From Syntrophus sp. (in: bacteria) (GTDB lineage Bacteria; Desulfobacterota; Syntrophia; Syntrophales; UBA8958): a stretch of DNA of 9,947 bases. The DNA is taken from positions 1-9,947 of the forward strand of contig DMAT01000185.1 in NCBI GenBank assembly GCA_003451635.1. Direction: 5' to 3'. Both the position numbers and the translations under genes were made by a program. The notes beneath the pieces are model-generated. The model saw only the letters and a program-made list of their open reading frames with translations. It made no database searches and was not told the origin of the DNA. This document shows, in pieces, positions 1 through 6,501 of the stretch. Position 1 is the stretch's first letter; each line of letters opens with the position of its first letter.

Positions 1-983
1 AAGCCCATCAACTCATCTCCACGGTTGAGGGACAGCACCCCCACGATCCTGCCGTTCATTATGCCCGGGGGGCCATCCTTCTCGAACAAAAGGACTTACA
101 GAAAGCCGCCGTCGCTTTTAAGTACGTCCTCTCCCTGGCCCCCGATCAGAAGGAGGCGGGCATCAGCCTGGCCCTAGCCCTTGTCGAGATGAACGACCTG
201 CCACAGGCCATCGATATCTTTGGTAAAATCAGGGAGATGAATGTCCGTGTCCCCCATCTGGATGAAGCCATTGCTTCTCTGAAAGCGGCTTATAACCTGC
301 CCCAGGAGCATCCAAAACCTTTAGACGGGTTCCGTCCCTTTTTCAGAGCCGAAACCGTTCTTGAACTGCTGAAGCGGGAGGTCAAGCGTCCCCTGCATAT
401 TGCCCCGGATCTTGGCGATATGGTTGCGATTATTGCCAACCTTAACGAAGACGACTGTGCCCTGTGCGAGCCTATTCTCTCCTATCTTCAGGATTATGTG
501 GCGCAACATCCCGATTATCCGGACCTCTATCATAGTCTCGGACAGCTCAATATCCGCCTGGGCCAGCATGCCGCTGCGGAAAAAGCATATAGAACCGCCT
601 TATTGCTCAATCCCGACTATCTGAGCGCCCGGATGAATCTCTTCCAGATGCTCAAGGAGGCAGGAAGAGACTCCGAAGCCCTGTTGGAGGCTCATGAAAT
701 CATGGGTCGGGTTGCACCTGCCCCAAATTTCTATGCCGATTTGTCGGAGATCTGCCTCAACCTTGGTCAGGTAGAGCAGGCCCTGGATTATGCCGGCAAG
801 GCCCTGAAGATTAATCCTCATTATGCCACGGCTTATCTTGTGCAGGCGCGGACCCTTGAGCGGATGGGGCAAGATGAGGGAGCCCTGATAGCTGTGGAGC
901 GATGTTTGACGGAGGCAACCGCTCCCGAGGTCAGGGAGGCGGCATTAGCGCTGCGGGAAGGGATTGTGAACAGAAAAAAGTGA
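1..983 (+). CDS. TPR-repeat protein, 5' end missing
   Basis: The reading frame is open from nt 3 to the TGA at 981-983 (326 visible residues), so the gene begins left of the window; the ATG at 189 is internal, because codons 3-188 already encode TPR-like sequence. Tetratricopeptide-type helix pairs are visible. Two lie at about residues 15-80 (alternating A/L/Y/G positions, 'LSLAPD' as a typical end-of-repeat). Three or four more follow from about residue 172 onward, with repeat ends such as 'ALLLNPDY' and 'ALKINPHY'. The stretch at about 80-170 is helical but not clearly TPR. No catalytic motif, signal peptide or membrane segment is visible in this part. TPR arrays are protein-protein scaffolds, so no specific function can be assigned. 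The gene ends 8 nt before the stop of the convergent cysteine-cluster gene, and no terminator hairpin lies between them. Confidence 0.88.
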   Translation, partial: AHQLISTVEGQHPHDPAVHYARGAILLEQKDLQKAAVAFKYVLSLAPDQKEAGISLALALVEMNDLPQAIDIFGKIREMNVRVPHLDEAIASLKAAYNLPQEHPKPLDGFRPFFRAETVLELLKREVKRPLHIAPDLGDMVAIIANLNEDDCALCEPILSYLQDYVAQHPDYPDLYHSLGQLNIRLGQHAAAEKAYRTALLLNPDYLSARMNLFQMLKEAGRDSEALLEAHEIMGRVAPAPNFYADLSEICLNLGQVEQALDYAGKALKINPHYATAYLVQARTLERMGQDEGALIAVERCLTEATAPEVREAALALREGIVNRKK

Positions 984-991
984 GATGCGAC

Positions 992-1327
992 TTACAAGCC
1001 TCCCCGGTAGTCATCATCCGGTGCGGGCCAGGGGGTTCCCGAGACAATGGCCTGGGCCTCCTCATCAGTCCTGGGACGGACATTTTGCCGCCACGGATTA
1101 TTGAAGGACCGGCAACCGCCGCCGGACTGAAGTTCCTGCCGGTAAAAATCGGCTAAGGGGTGAGTTCCCATGAGTTTGCAGACATACCTTGCCCCTGTCC
1201 ACTCCAGTTCCGGGCAGATCTTGTCCCGCTCGTGAGCATGAAGGGCCACGCCAAAGGCGCAGGTATTGCGTATGCAGCAGTAGCCGCAACCGACACAGGA
1301 TGCTTTTTCAACCGGATCTCTCAGCAT
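992..1327 (-). CDS. small CxxCxxCC cysteine-cluster protein (YkgJ/UPF0153-like)
   Basis: A 111-residue soluble protein starting MLRDPVEKAS. It carries CVGCGYCCIRNTC near the N-terminus (C11, C14, C17, C18, C23) and three later cysteines (in KICPE, YVCKL and GGCRS). The CxxCGxCC signature is typical of the YkgJ/UPF0153 'zinc- or iron-chelating' cysteine-cluster group; metal binding is inferred from the spacing and no reaction is known. I chose the ATG at 1327 because GGGAG lies 6 nt upstream. An in-frame GTG at 1363 would add 12 residues but has no good ribosome site. The ATG overlaps the acetyltransferase stop by 7 nt (ATGCTGA), so the two are very probably co-translated, which suggests a shared role. 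The C-terminus (PAPDDDYRGGL) is acidic and unstructured-looking. Confidence 0.8.
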   Translation of the reverse strand: MLRDPVEKASCVGCGYCCIRNTCAFGVALHAHERDKICPELEWTGARYVCKLMGTHPLADFYRQELQSGGGCRSFNNPWRQNVRPRTDEEAQAIVSGTPWPAPDDDYRGGL

Positions 1328-1941
1328 GTAAGACTCCCGAGTCTTTTCGCGGTGATCCGCCACTGGATGTAGCTGTAAAGGGATTCGTGGCCCGGCAAGA
1401 GCCGTCGGCGCAGGTAAAATCGGATCGCCGGTAGTCGTTGCATGTCCGTCGTCAGGAGGATTTTTTCATAATGTTCCTCTGCAAAGAAATTAAGGGTGCG
1501 ATACCAGAGGTATTTGGCCAACCCCTTACCCCGGTGGGGTGTCCGGATAATCATCCACATGATGATGCCGGTCTTGTGTCTCCGGGAAGAGCCGTCAATG
1601 GTTCCGCAGTTGCCGATCAGGTCTTTTCCATGAAAGAGCAGGGTGGCCGCATCGGGTCTGATGAGTTGCTGAAGGTAATCCCGGTCGATCCGCTCCGCTG
1701 TCCAGTGACCGAAGTCCCCGTCAGAGTTCAGTAAGCCGGCCAGGGCATCGAGATCCGCCGGTTTTTCCGGGGAGCGCATGGTATAAGGGGAAGGAAGCTG
1801 GCGGGCCCGTTCACCGTAGGGACAGGTATAATCAAGCTGACAGACAAGGGACAACTGTTTGCGGTAAATGAAACTGAAGGCGTATCGTGCTTTATTCCAT
1901 ACCTTTTCGTGGAAAGGACGGGTTATGTTAGCTTGCGTCAT
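1321..1941 (-). CDS. GNAT-family N-acetyltransferase
   Basis: A 206-residue protein with the acetyl-CoA-binding motif A of the GNAT fold, RTPHRGKGLAKYLW (about residues 133-146), in which R137-G138-K139-G140-L141-A142 forms the pyrophosphate loop. A motif-B-like 'LPAIRFYLRRR' follows near 170-180, as in acetyltransferases whose last helix starts with PAIRFY. The substrate cannot be read from sequence. The catalytic domain starts near M55; residues 1-54 form a basic/aromatic N-terminal extension unusual for a minimal GNAT of about 150 residues. The alternative start at M55 would remove it. I kept the ATG at 1941 because a well-spaced promoter sits directly upstream (see the promoter entry), although no Shine-Dalgarno sequence is present. 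The downstream cysteine-cluster gene overlaps its stop by 7 nt. It is divergent from the methyltransferase at 1984 with 42 nt between starts. Confidence 0.85.
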   Translation of the reverse strand: MTQANITRPFHEKVWNKARYAFSFIYRKQLSLVCQLDYTCPYGERARQLPSPYTMRSPEKPADLDALAGLLNSDGDFGHWTAERIDRDYLQQLIRPDAATLLFHGKDLIGNCGTIDGSSRRHKTGIIMWMIIRTPHRGKGLAKYLWYRTLNFFAEEHYEKILLTTDMQRLPAIRFYLRRRLLPGHESLYSYIQWRITAKRLGSLTC

Positions 1942-1949
1942 AGGCGCGT

Positions 1950-1978
1950 ATCTTAATGAGAGCTCTGCCCGTAGTCAA
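1950..1978 (-). promoter_or_regulatory. sigma70-like promoter for the GNAT / cysteine-cluster pair
   Basis: Read on the minus strand, TTGACT (1978-1973) is followed after exactly 17 bp by TAAGAT (1955-1950). The -35 matches the TTGACA consensus at 5 of 6 positions and the -10 matches TATAAT at 4 of 6. Transcription would be expected to begin about 7 nt past the -10, near 1943, only 2-3 nt before the ATG at 1941. This would give a nearly leaderless mRNA and agrees with the absence of a ribosome-binding site. No equally good promoter was seen for the divergent plus-strand methyltransferase. Confidence 0.5.
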
Positions 1979-1983
1979 GGCGA

Positions 1984-2796
1984 ATGTTGATGAATCTTTT
2001 TCGGAAATTTCATGCGGGCAGAGAGCCGGACCTTAACCGCGACGCCGGTCGGTACTGGTCCATGAGCGACAGCAACGAGCGGATCAGGGACCAGTCCCAC
2101 TGGTATGGAGAGGGGCGCTGGGAGAAGGAAAGATGGCTTGCCTACGGTGATTTTTTCTTTGACCTGGCCGGGAGGCGCCTGGAGCAGGCGTCGGGACCGG
2201 ACTGGCGGGAGGGTTTAAAAGTTAAAACGGCCCTGGACTGGGGCTGCGGGGGTGGGGCAATCGCCAGACCGCTCTGCGAGCATTTCGCTTCCGTTTATGG
2301 CGTGGACATCTCGGCGGCGACTCTGTACGAGTGCCGGAAACGAATGGCTGATTTGGCGGTCCATGAGGCAGGTAAGGGCCGGGGAGGGCCGGGAAATTTC
2401 ACCGCTTTCCATTTCCCCTCGGAGCATCCCGAGGCCGTTCTGGAGCTAATTGCCCCGGGTACGGTTGATTTCATTGTTTCCGTCGGCGTTTTCAAGCACT
2501 TTCCCTCCCAAGCCTATACCCTCAGAGTTCTTCAGGTTATGGAAAAGCTGCTGAAAAAAGAGGGGTCCCTTTTTATTCAGATCCGCTATTTCGATGGTGC
2601 GGAGAAGTATCGTCCCAAAGAAGGGGATTACGCCCGCAACGTTATCACCATGACCTCCTTTACTGCGGACCTATTCGCGGCCCAGCTTGCCGCCGCCGGC
2701 CTGGAACTTCTGCACCGGGAAAGGGATATTGACGGCGAGGATGAAAAGCACGAGTATTATTTCCTGGGTAAGGAGACAGAAAAAGGTGCATTCTAA
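1984..2796 (+). CDS. class I SAM-dependent methyltransferase
   Basis: A 270-residue soluble protein with the Rossmann-type SAM-binding core. Motif I is ALDWGCGGGA (83-92), followed by VYGVDIS (104-110), where D108 should contact the SAM ribose, and a motif-IV region VDFIVSVGVFKHFPS (161-175). A long N-terminal segment rich in W, R and Y (about 20-60) may form a substrate lid. The family transfers methyl groups from SAM, but the fold does not reveal the acceptor. AAGG at 1977-1980 serves as ribosome site. The ATG at 1984 lies only 3 nt from it, so the second in-frame ATG at 1990 (9 nt away, 2 residues shorter) may be the true start. It is the first gene of the five-gene plus-strand run and ends 1 nt before the earliest possible start of the ATP-grasp gene, which suggests translational coupling and a shared pathway. 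Confidence 0.85.
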   Translation: MLMNLFRKFHAGREPDLNRDAGRYWSMSDSNERIRDQSHWYGEGRWEKERWLAYGDFFFDLAGRRLEQASGPDWREGLKVKTALDWGCGGGAIARPLCEHFASVYGVDISAATLYECRKRMADLAVHEAGKGRGGPGNFTAFHFPSEHPEAVLELIAPGTVDFIVSVGVFKHFPSQAYTLRVLQVMEKLLKKEGSLFIQIRYFDGAEKYRPKEGDYARNVITMTSFTADLFAAQLAAAGLELLHRERDIDGEDEKHEYYFLGKETEKGAF

Positions 2797-2815
2797 GGTG
2801 AATACTTCATCCACC

Positions 2816-3781
2816 ATGCGCGTTGGTATTGTCCATACCGCCGGTTCTCCCTGCGGTTGTGCTGAGGCGGTCGCCGGGGGACTCGCCGCCCTCGGCCATG
2901 CGACCCTTATCGTTGACTCGGAGGAGATTTTATTGCGGAGCGAGGAACTGGCGGCGACCTGCGATCTGGTCATCGATCACACGGACACCTTCTTAGGCTG
3001 GGGGGTCTTGCGGCCCTTCGTCCGGGGGGAGTTGGAACGGTGGGGAGCCCGCGTCGTCGGCTCATCCACCCAGGCCTGTTTCCTTGCCGATGACAAGATC
3101 GCCGCCAAAGGAAGCCTCAGTGCCGCCGGCGTACCCACTCCGCCCGGCGCGGCCATAACGGAGGTCACTGCGGAACTCCCCCTCTGGCTACAGCCTCCTT
3201 TGATCCTGAAACCAGCATGCGAACACATGAGCAGGGGCGTAACCCTGGCGAAGACCCGGGAAGAGGCGCGGGTGGCTATCGGCGTCCTGCTGGAGAGTTA
3301 TTGCCAACCTGTCCTCGTGGAGACGTTCATCCCCGGCCGGGAATTAGCCGTTTCCGTCCTTGAGAGTCCGGAAGGGCTGGAGGTTTTGCCCGTCCTGGAG
3401 TGGCTTTCTGACGACAATGAGTACCGCATCCTGACAGCGGCATTCAAACTTCAGGAAAACGGTGCGGCAAGGGAGGATGCCCATCGGATCATTCTCTCCT
3501 CCGTCCAGCGACATGAACTGGAATCGTTGTCGCGCAAGGCCTTCCGGGCCCTGGGACTGAGGGATTATGCCCGGTTTGATGTCCGACTCTCTCCGGAGGG
3601 GAGGTTCTATTTCCTTGAAGCCAATACAACGCCCAGTCTGGAGACCGGCGAGGCCCTTGCCTTTTCTGCCCGGTGGGCGGGGTTGGACTATGTCCATCTG
3701 GTCAAGAGGTTGCTGGAGGTTGCTCAGCGCCGCTATTGCGCTGATTCCAGAACAAATAAAACGGTGATTGCCAATTACTGA
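2816..3781 (+). CDS. ATP-grasp ligase, D-alanine-D-alanine-ligase-like
   Basis: A 321-residue protein, about the length of D-Ala-D-Ala ligases, with their domain order. The N-terminal alpha/beta domain starts MRVGIVHT. A linker SSTQACFLADDKIAAKG followed by AAGVPTPP (83-110) matches the Ddl 'K...AAGIPTP' region. The ATP-grasp elements are LILKPA (K132) and VLVETFIPGRELAVSVL (166-182). The metal-binding end is RFDVRL (D255) and FLEANTTPS (E268, N270), equivalent to 'EVNT.PG' in Ddl. It should form an amide between a carboxylate and an amine with ATP to ADP hydrolysis. The substrate-side motifs differ from true Ddl: the serine loop after KPA reads CEHMSRGV rather than a GSS loop, and no YxxKY-type segment is seen. 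A cell-wall Ddl role is therefore doubtful. The ATG at 2816 gives a canonical N-terminus; an in-frame GTG at 2798, one base after the methyltransferase stop and 11 nt from AGG, is an alternative. Confidence 0.83.
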   Translation: MRVGIVHTAGSPCGCAEAVAGGLAALGHATLIVDSEEILLRSEELAATCDLVIDHTDTFLGWGVLRPFVRGELERWGARVVGSSTQACFLADDKIAAKGSLSAAGVPTPPGAAITEVTAELPLWLQPPLILKPACEHMSRGVTLAKTREEARVAIGVLLESYCQPVLVETFIPGRELAVSVLESPEGLEVLPVLEWLSDDNEYRILTAAFKLQENGAAREDAHRIILSSVQRHELESLSRKAFRALGLRDYARFDVRLSPEGRFYFLEANTTPSLETGEALAFSARWAGLDYVHLVKRLLEVAQRRYCADSRTNKTVIANY

Positions 3782-3811
3782 CGCGATCACAAACAATCGT
3801 CATTTCATTTT
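3779..3811 (+). terminator. weak hairpin with T-rich tail after the ATP-grasp gene
   Basis: TGA (3779-3781, the stop codon) plus CGAT (3784-3787) can pair with ATCG plus TCA (3796-3802) across an 8-nt loop and a 2-nt bulge. The stem is followed by TTTCATTTT (3803-3811). The stem is short and AT-containing, so it is at best a leaky terminator or attenuator between the first two genes and the last three of the run. Confidence 0.2.
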
Positions 3812-3828
3812 GGAAGGAGCAGTGGTCG

Positions 3829-4539
3829 ATGTTGATTCAGTTGCCTTCGGGTTTGGTAGAGCTTTTAATTCCCCAGGAGGTCCATATGCCGCCGCCGTCG
3901 AGTATTGAGTTGGCCAGGCTGCTCGATGTTCAGCCCGGCGAGTCGGTTCTCGATCTCGGCTGTGGGTCCGGCCTGCTCTCCATCGCTGCTGCAAAGCTCG
4001 GGGCCCGGCAGGTAATTGCCACGGATGTTGACCCGTCAGCCCTGGCAGCGGCGCGGCACAATTCACGCGTGAATGGGCTCGAAAACATTATCGAATTGCG
4101 GGAAGGTTCCTGGTTTGAGGCGCTGAGGGAGGAAGAGCACTTCGATGTCATTGTGGCCACTCCTCCCCAAACCCCGGGACCGGCGCCCGGTGGTTCCCGC
4201 TATGGGGGCTGGGATGGCGCGGACCACCTGATCTCCATTATTTCCGCCGCCTCTGCCTATCTGAACCCGGTGCGGGGAAGGCTCTGGTTACTGGCCATCA
4301 GCCTTGCCAATCCGGCGCGGCTGCGCCAGGCACTGGCAAGGCATTTTGCCGATGTGCGTCTTATTCACGAAACAATTCGAGAATTTACGTCCGATGAGTA
4401 CGATTCCCGGCAAGAGGGGCTCATGGACCATTTGCTTTCCCTTCGGACGAAGAAGATGGCGGATTTCGCGGATCAGGAAAAGGGGGGGTATGTCTTTCGG
4501 AACCTCTTCCTCCGGGTCGCCCGCCCCTGGACAAAATGA
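3829..4539 (+). CDS. class I methyltransferase, HemK/PrmA-like core
   Basis: A 236-residue SAM methyltransferase. Motif I is VLDLGCGSGLLSIAAAK (40-56), motif II is VIATDVDPSAL (62-72, acidic D66), and motif IV is VATPPQTPGP (109-118). The N-terminal 'VHMPPPSSIELARLL' resembles the segment before motif I in HemK-type enzymes. Those enzymes and many N-methyltransferases carry (N/D/S)PP(Y/F/W) at motif IV. Here the position reads TPPQ, so both the first residue and the aromatic are replaced and the acceptor is probably not the usual glutamine side chain. RNA, protein or small-molecule acceptors all remain possible. A strong GGAAGGAG (3812-3819) lies 9 nt before the ATG, the best ribosome site of the run. 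Its TGA overlaps the deacetylase ATG (ATGA), linking it tightly to the sugar genes that follow. Confidence 0.82.
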   Translation: MLIQLPSGLVELLIPQEVHMPPPSSIELARLLDVQPGESVLDLGCGSGLLSIAAAKLGARQVIATDVDPSALAAARHNSRVNGLENIIELREGSWFEALREEEHFDVIVATPPQTPGPAPGGSRYGGWDGADHLISIISAASAYLNPVRGRLWLLAISLANPARLRQALARHFADVRLIHETIREFTSDEYDSRQEGLMDHLLSLRTKKMADFADQEKGGYVFRNLFLRVARPWTK

Positions 4540-5405
4540 AGTATATTATTGTTAATGCAGATGATTTAGGCACTGACATCTACCGCAATCGGGGGATTGC
4601 CGAGGCGGTCAACGCCGGCGTCGTGACCAGTGTCAGCGTCCTGGTCAACGGACCGGCCTTTGACGATGCCTTTGCCCGCCTTCCCGCTTGGCAGGGCCGG
4701 GGCATCTCGGTGGGCCTCCATTTGAACCTTTCGGAAGGATACCCTGCCTGCAAAGGACTCTCCATCCTCCCTGATGAAAATGGCTGTTTCCGAGGCAAAT
4801 CATCAGCACATAAACTATTGATGCAAAAGGGGAATAAGGAATTGGAGCGGGAGGTCGCCCTGGAGATCGAAGCCCAAATCGGGCTTTTGGAATCGAAAAC
4901 CATCAGGATCAGCCATCTGGACGGACACCAGCATGTTCATGTTTTTCCGGCGGTGATCGAGGCTGCTGTCCGGGTAGCGCAGGGGCACGGTATCTCCTGG
5001 CTCCGTATTCCTGAAGAGAGGGCAACCGTTCCTCCTGTCCTGGGGGGGGGAGAATCTCACCTCCTGAGCCGGGAAGCTGACATGTTCAGCCATCTGGCGG
5101 TAACAGCCCGGCCGTTCCTCGGTGGATCCGGTGTCAGGACAACGAACCATTTCCGTGGGTTGTATGCTAAGGGAATGCTCTCGTTGGCTTATCTGGAAAA
5201 TCTGCTGGCCCTAGTCCCGCCCGGGCTCACAGAGCTAATGGTGCACCCGGGGCGGGCCCCCGCAGGACCTGGTCAGGGGCCTTTTGCCGCCTTCTCAAAC
5301 AAGGACCGGGAAAGTGAATTAGACGTGCTCCTTGATCCAAGAATTATTAAAATATTGGAAGAAAAAAAAGTTTCCCTGACACCCTATCCGGAGACTCGCC
5401 CATGA
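4536..5405 (+). CDS. YdjC/ChbG/HpnK-family carbohydrate deacetylase
   Basis: A 289-residue protein with the family's metal-site signatures. NADDLG sits at the N-terminus (7-12, D9/D10), GLHLNL at 60-65 (H62), HLDGHQHVH at 127-135 (D129, H131, H133, H135) and LMVHPG at 234-239. The known family removes acetyl groups from N-acetylated sugars: ChbG acts on chitooligosaccharides, and HpnK is linked to hopanoid biosynthesis. This member should therefore deacetylate a GlcNAc-type residue using a divalent metal; the actual substrate is inferred. No signal peptide is visible, so it acts in the cytoplasm. It starts on an ATGA overlap with the methyltransferase and ends on an ATGA overlap with the glycosyltransferase. 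That placement suggests it trims the sugar the glycosyltransferase adds. A run of nine G lies within codons 169-172 (see the repeat entry), and eight A occur near the 3' end. Confidence 0.88.
   Translation: MKYIIVNADDLGTDIYRNRGIAEAVNAGVVTSVSVLVNGPAFDDAFARLPAWQGRGISVGLHLNLSEGYPACKGLSILPDENGCFRGKSSAHKLLMQKGNKELEREVALEIEAQIGLLESKTIRISHLDGHQHVHVFPAVIEAAVRVAQGHGISWLRIPEERATVPPVLGGGESHLLSREADMFSHLAVTARPFLGGSGVRTTNHFRGLYAKGMLSLAYLENLLALVPPGLTELMVHPGRAPAGPGQGPFAAFSNKDRESELDVLLDPRIIKILEEKKVSLTPYPETRP
5042..5050 (+). repeat. G9 homopolymer inside the deacetylase gene
   Basis: Nine consecutive G residues encode part of Leu-Gly-Gly-Gly at residues 169-172 of the deacetylase. It is the longest single-base run noticed in the window; G7 runs occur near 4482-4488 and 8887-8893. 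A one-base slip would frameshift the last 40% of the protein, including the MVHPG metal-site segment. Confidence 0.9.
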
Positions 5406-6484
5406 TATCGCAACTCCGTATTCTCATTCTGACTCCCACCGCCCTGCCCACGGTTACGGGGAATGCCATTACCGCCGAGCGCTGGCGCCAGGGCCTGATC
5501 AGGGAGGGCTGCCAGGTGGAGGTCCTGACAACGCGGAATGGGGAACTTCCGAAAATAGGGCAAGCCGTCGCCCGTTTCCGGCCCGATGTCATTCATGTGC
5601 ACCATCTTTTCCAGTCCGGGGAGTTGTTGATGGCCCCACCCCTGACCAAGCAGCTTCAGGGCATCCCGGTGGCGGCGACTCCCGCCGGGACTGATCTCAA
5701 CCAGGATCTTCGGGGTGAGGGCAAGATCGAGACCTTGCAGGCAATCTGTGCCCGCGTTGCGGTCATTGTGGTGCAAAATCAGCCCTTTGTCCGTCTTATG
5801 GAGGATCTTTTCCCCGCCTGCGGACATCGGATCGTCTATGTCCCCAAATCCTTTTTCTGGCTGGGGTATGAGCCCTGCGCCCTGCGGAAGGAGGCGCAAG
5901 CCGGCCCCCATGATTCTATCTTCTTCCTCCCCGCCGGTATCCGTCCGGTCAAGGGCAATCTGGAAGGATTGCTTGCCCTTGAAAAAGTCCATCAACGCCG
6001 CCCCCAGATCCGGGCGGTCTTTGCAGGACCTGCCCTGGATCAGGATTACAGCGCCCGGTTCCGGGAAGAGATCCGGCGCCTTCACTCATTTGCCTGCTGG
6101 CTTCCCGCCATCTCTCCCCAGACCATGCGGTCGGCTTATCAGGGGGCGGATATTGTTCTGAATACCTCTTTTTCAGAGGGGTTGTCCAATGTCCTCATCG
6201 AAGCCATCGCCTCGGAGAAACCGCTTCTGGCCACAAACATTGAAGGAAACCGCTGGCCTGTTCAAGGGAGTGGTGGAGACGGGCCCTGCGGCCTCCTTTA
6301 CAATCCTCAAAACATAGATGATTTCATCGAAAAAGCCATCCGCCTTATCGACGACGGCGCGCTTCGTTCGTCCCTGGCGCAGACCTGCCGGGAGCGCGCC
6401 GCGGCTTGGCCCCCTCTGGAAATGGAAATAAAGGGCCTGATTGCCGTGTATCAACAGGCCATTAATCCGGGAACGCCATACTAA
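5402..6484 (+). CDS. GT4-type glycosyltransferase (GLT1D1-like)
   Basis: A 360-residue GT-B glycosyltransferase. The N-terminal domain begins LRILILTPTALPTVTGNAIT, with the acceptor-side glycine loop, and continues through RPDVIHVHHLF (60-70) and ATPAGTDLNQDL (92-103). The C-terminal nucleotide-sugar domain has FFLPAGIRPVKG (174-185) and the retaining GT4 E-x7-E signature SEGLSNVLIE (258-267, E259/E267), which binds the sugar-nucleotide. From memory, the pairing of 'TGN.(I/T)TAER', 'GTD(L/I)N(Q/E)D' and 'G(I/L)R.VK' recalls the GLT1D1 / TIGR04348-type group; this was not checked by alignment. Donor and acceptor are unknown. A good GGAG (5390-5393) lies 8 nt before the ATG, which overlaps the deacetylase stop by 4 nt. 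There is no signal peptide or membrane helix, so the acceptor is probably soluble or cytoplasmic-face. Confidence 0.87.
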   Translation: MISQLRILILTPTALPTVTGNAITAERWRQGLIREGCQVEVLTTRNGELPKIGQAVARFRPDVIHVHHLFQSGELLMAPPLTKQLQGIPVAATPAGTDLNQDLRGEGKIETLQAICARVAVIVVQNQPFVRLMEDLFPACGHRIVYVPKSFFWLGYEPCALRKEAQAGPHDSIFFLPAGIRPVKGNLEGLLALEKVHQRRPQIRAVFAGPALDQDYSARFREEIRRLHSFACWLPAISPQTMRSAYQGADIVLNTSFSEGLSNVLIEAIASEKPLLATNIEGNRWPVQGSGGDGPCGLLYNPQNIDDFIEKAIRLIDDGALRSSLAQTCRERAAAWPPLEMEIKGLIAVYQQAINPGTPY

Positions 6485-6501
6485 TTTATTTTGGAGGAAA
6501 G

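Noticed and set aside
1098..1734. Long plus-strand open frames opposite the acetyltransferase and cysteine-cluster genes.
   Set aside because: They have no recognisable domain, no good ribosome sites and overlap minus-strand genes with clear GNAT and CxxCxxCC motifs.
2687..2815. Extension of the ATP-grasp protein to an upstream ATG at 2687.
   Set aside because: It would overlap over 100 nt of the methyltransferase in another frame, and the added residues do not resemble the family. Starts at 2816 or 2798 give a normal N-terminus.
5362..5369. A8 run near the end of the deacetylase gene as a programmed slippage site.
   Set aside because: It encodes part of Glu-Lys-Lys close to the C-terminus, and a slip would change only the tail, so it does not suggest regulation.
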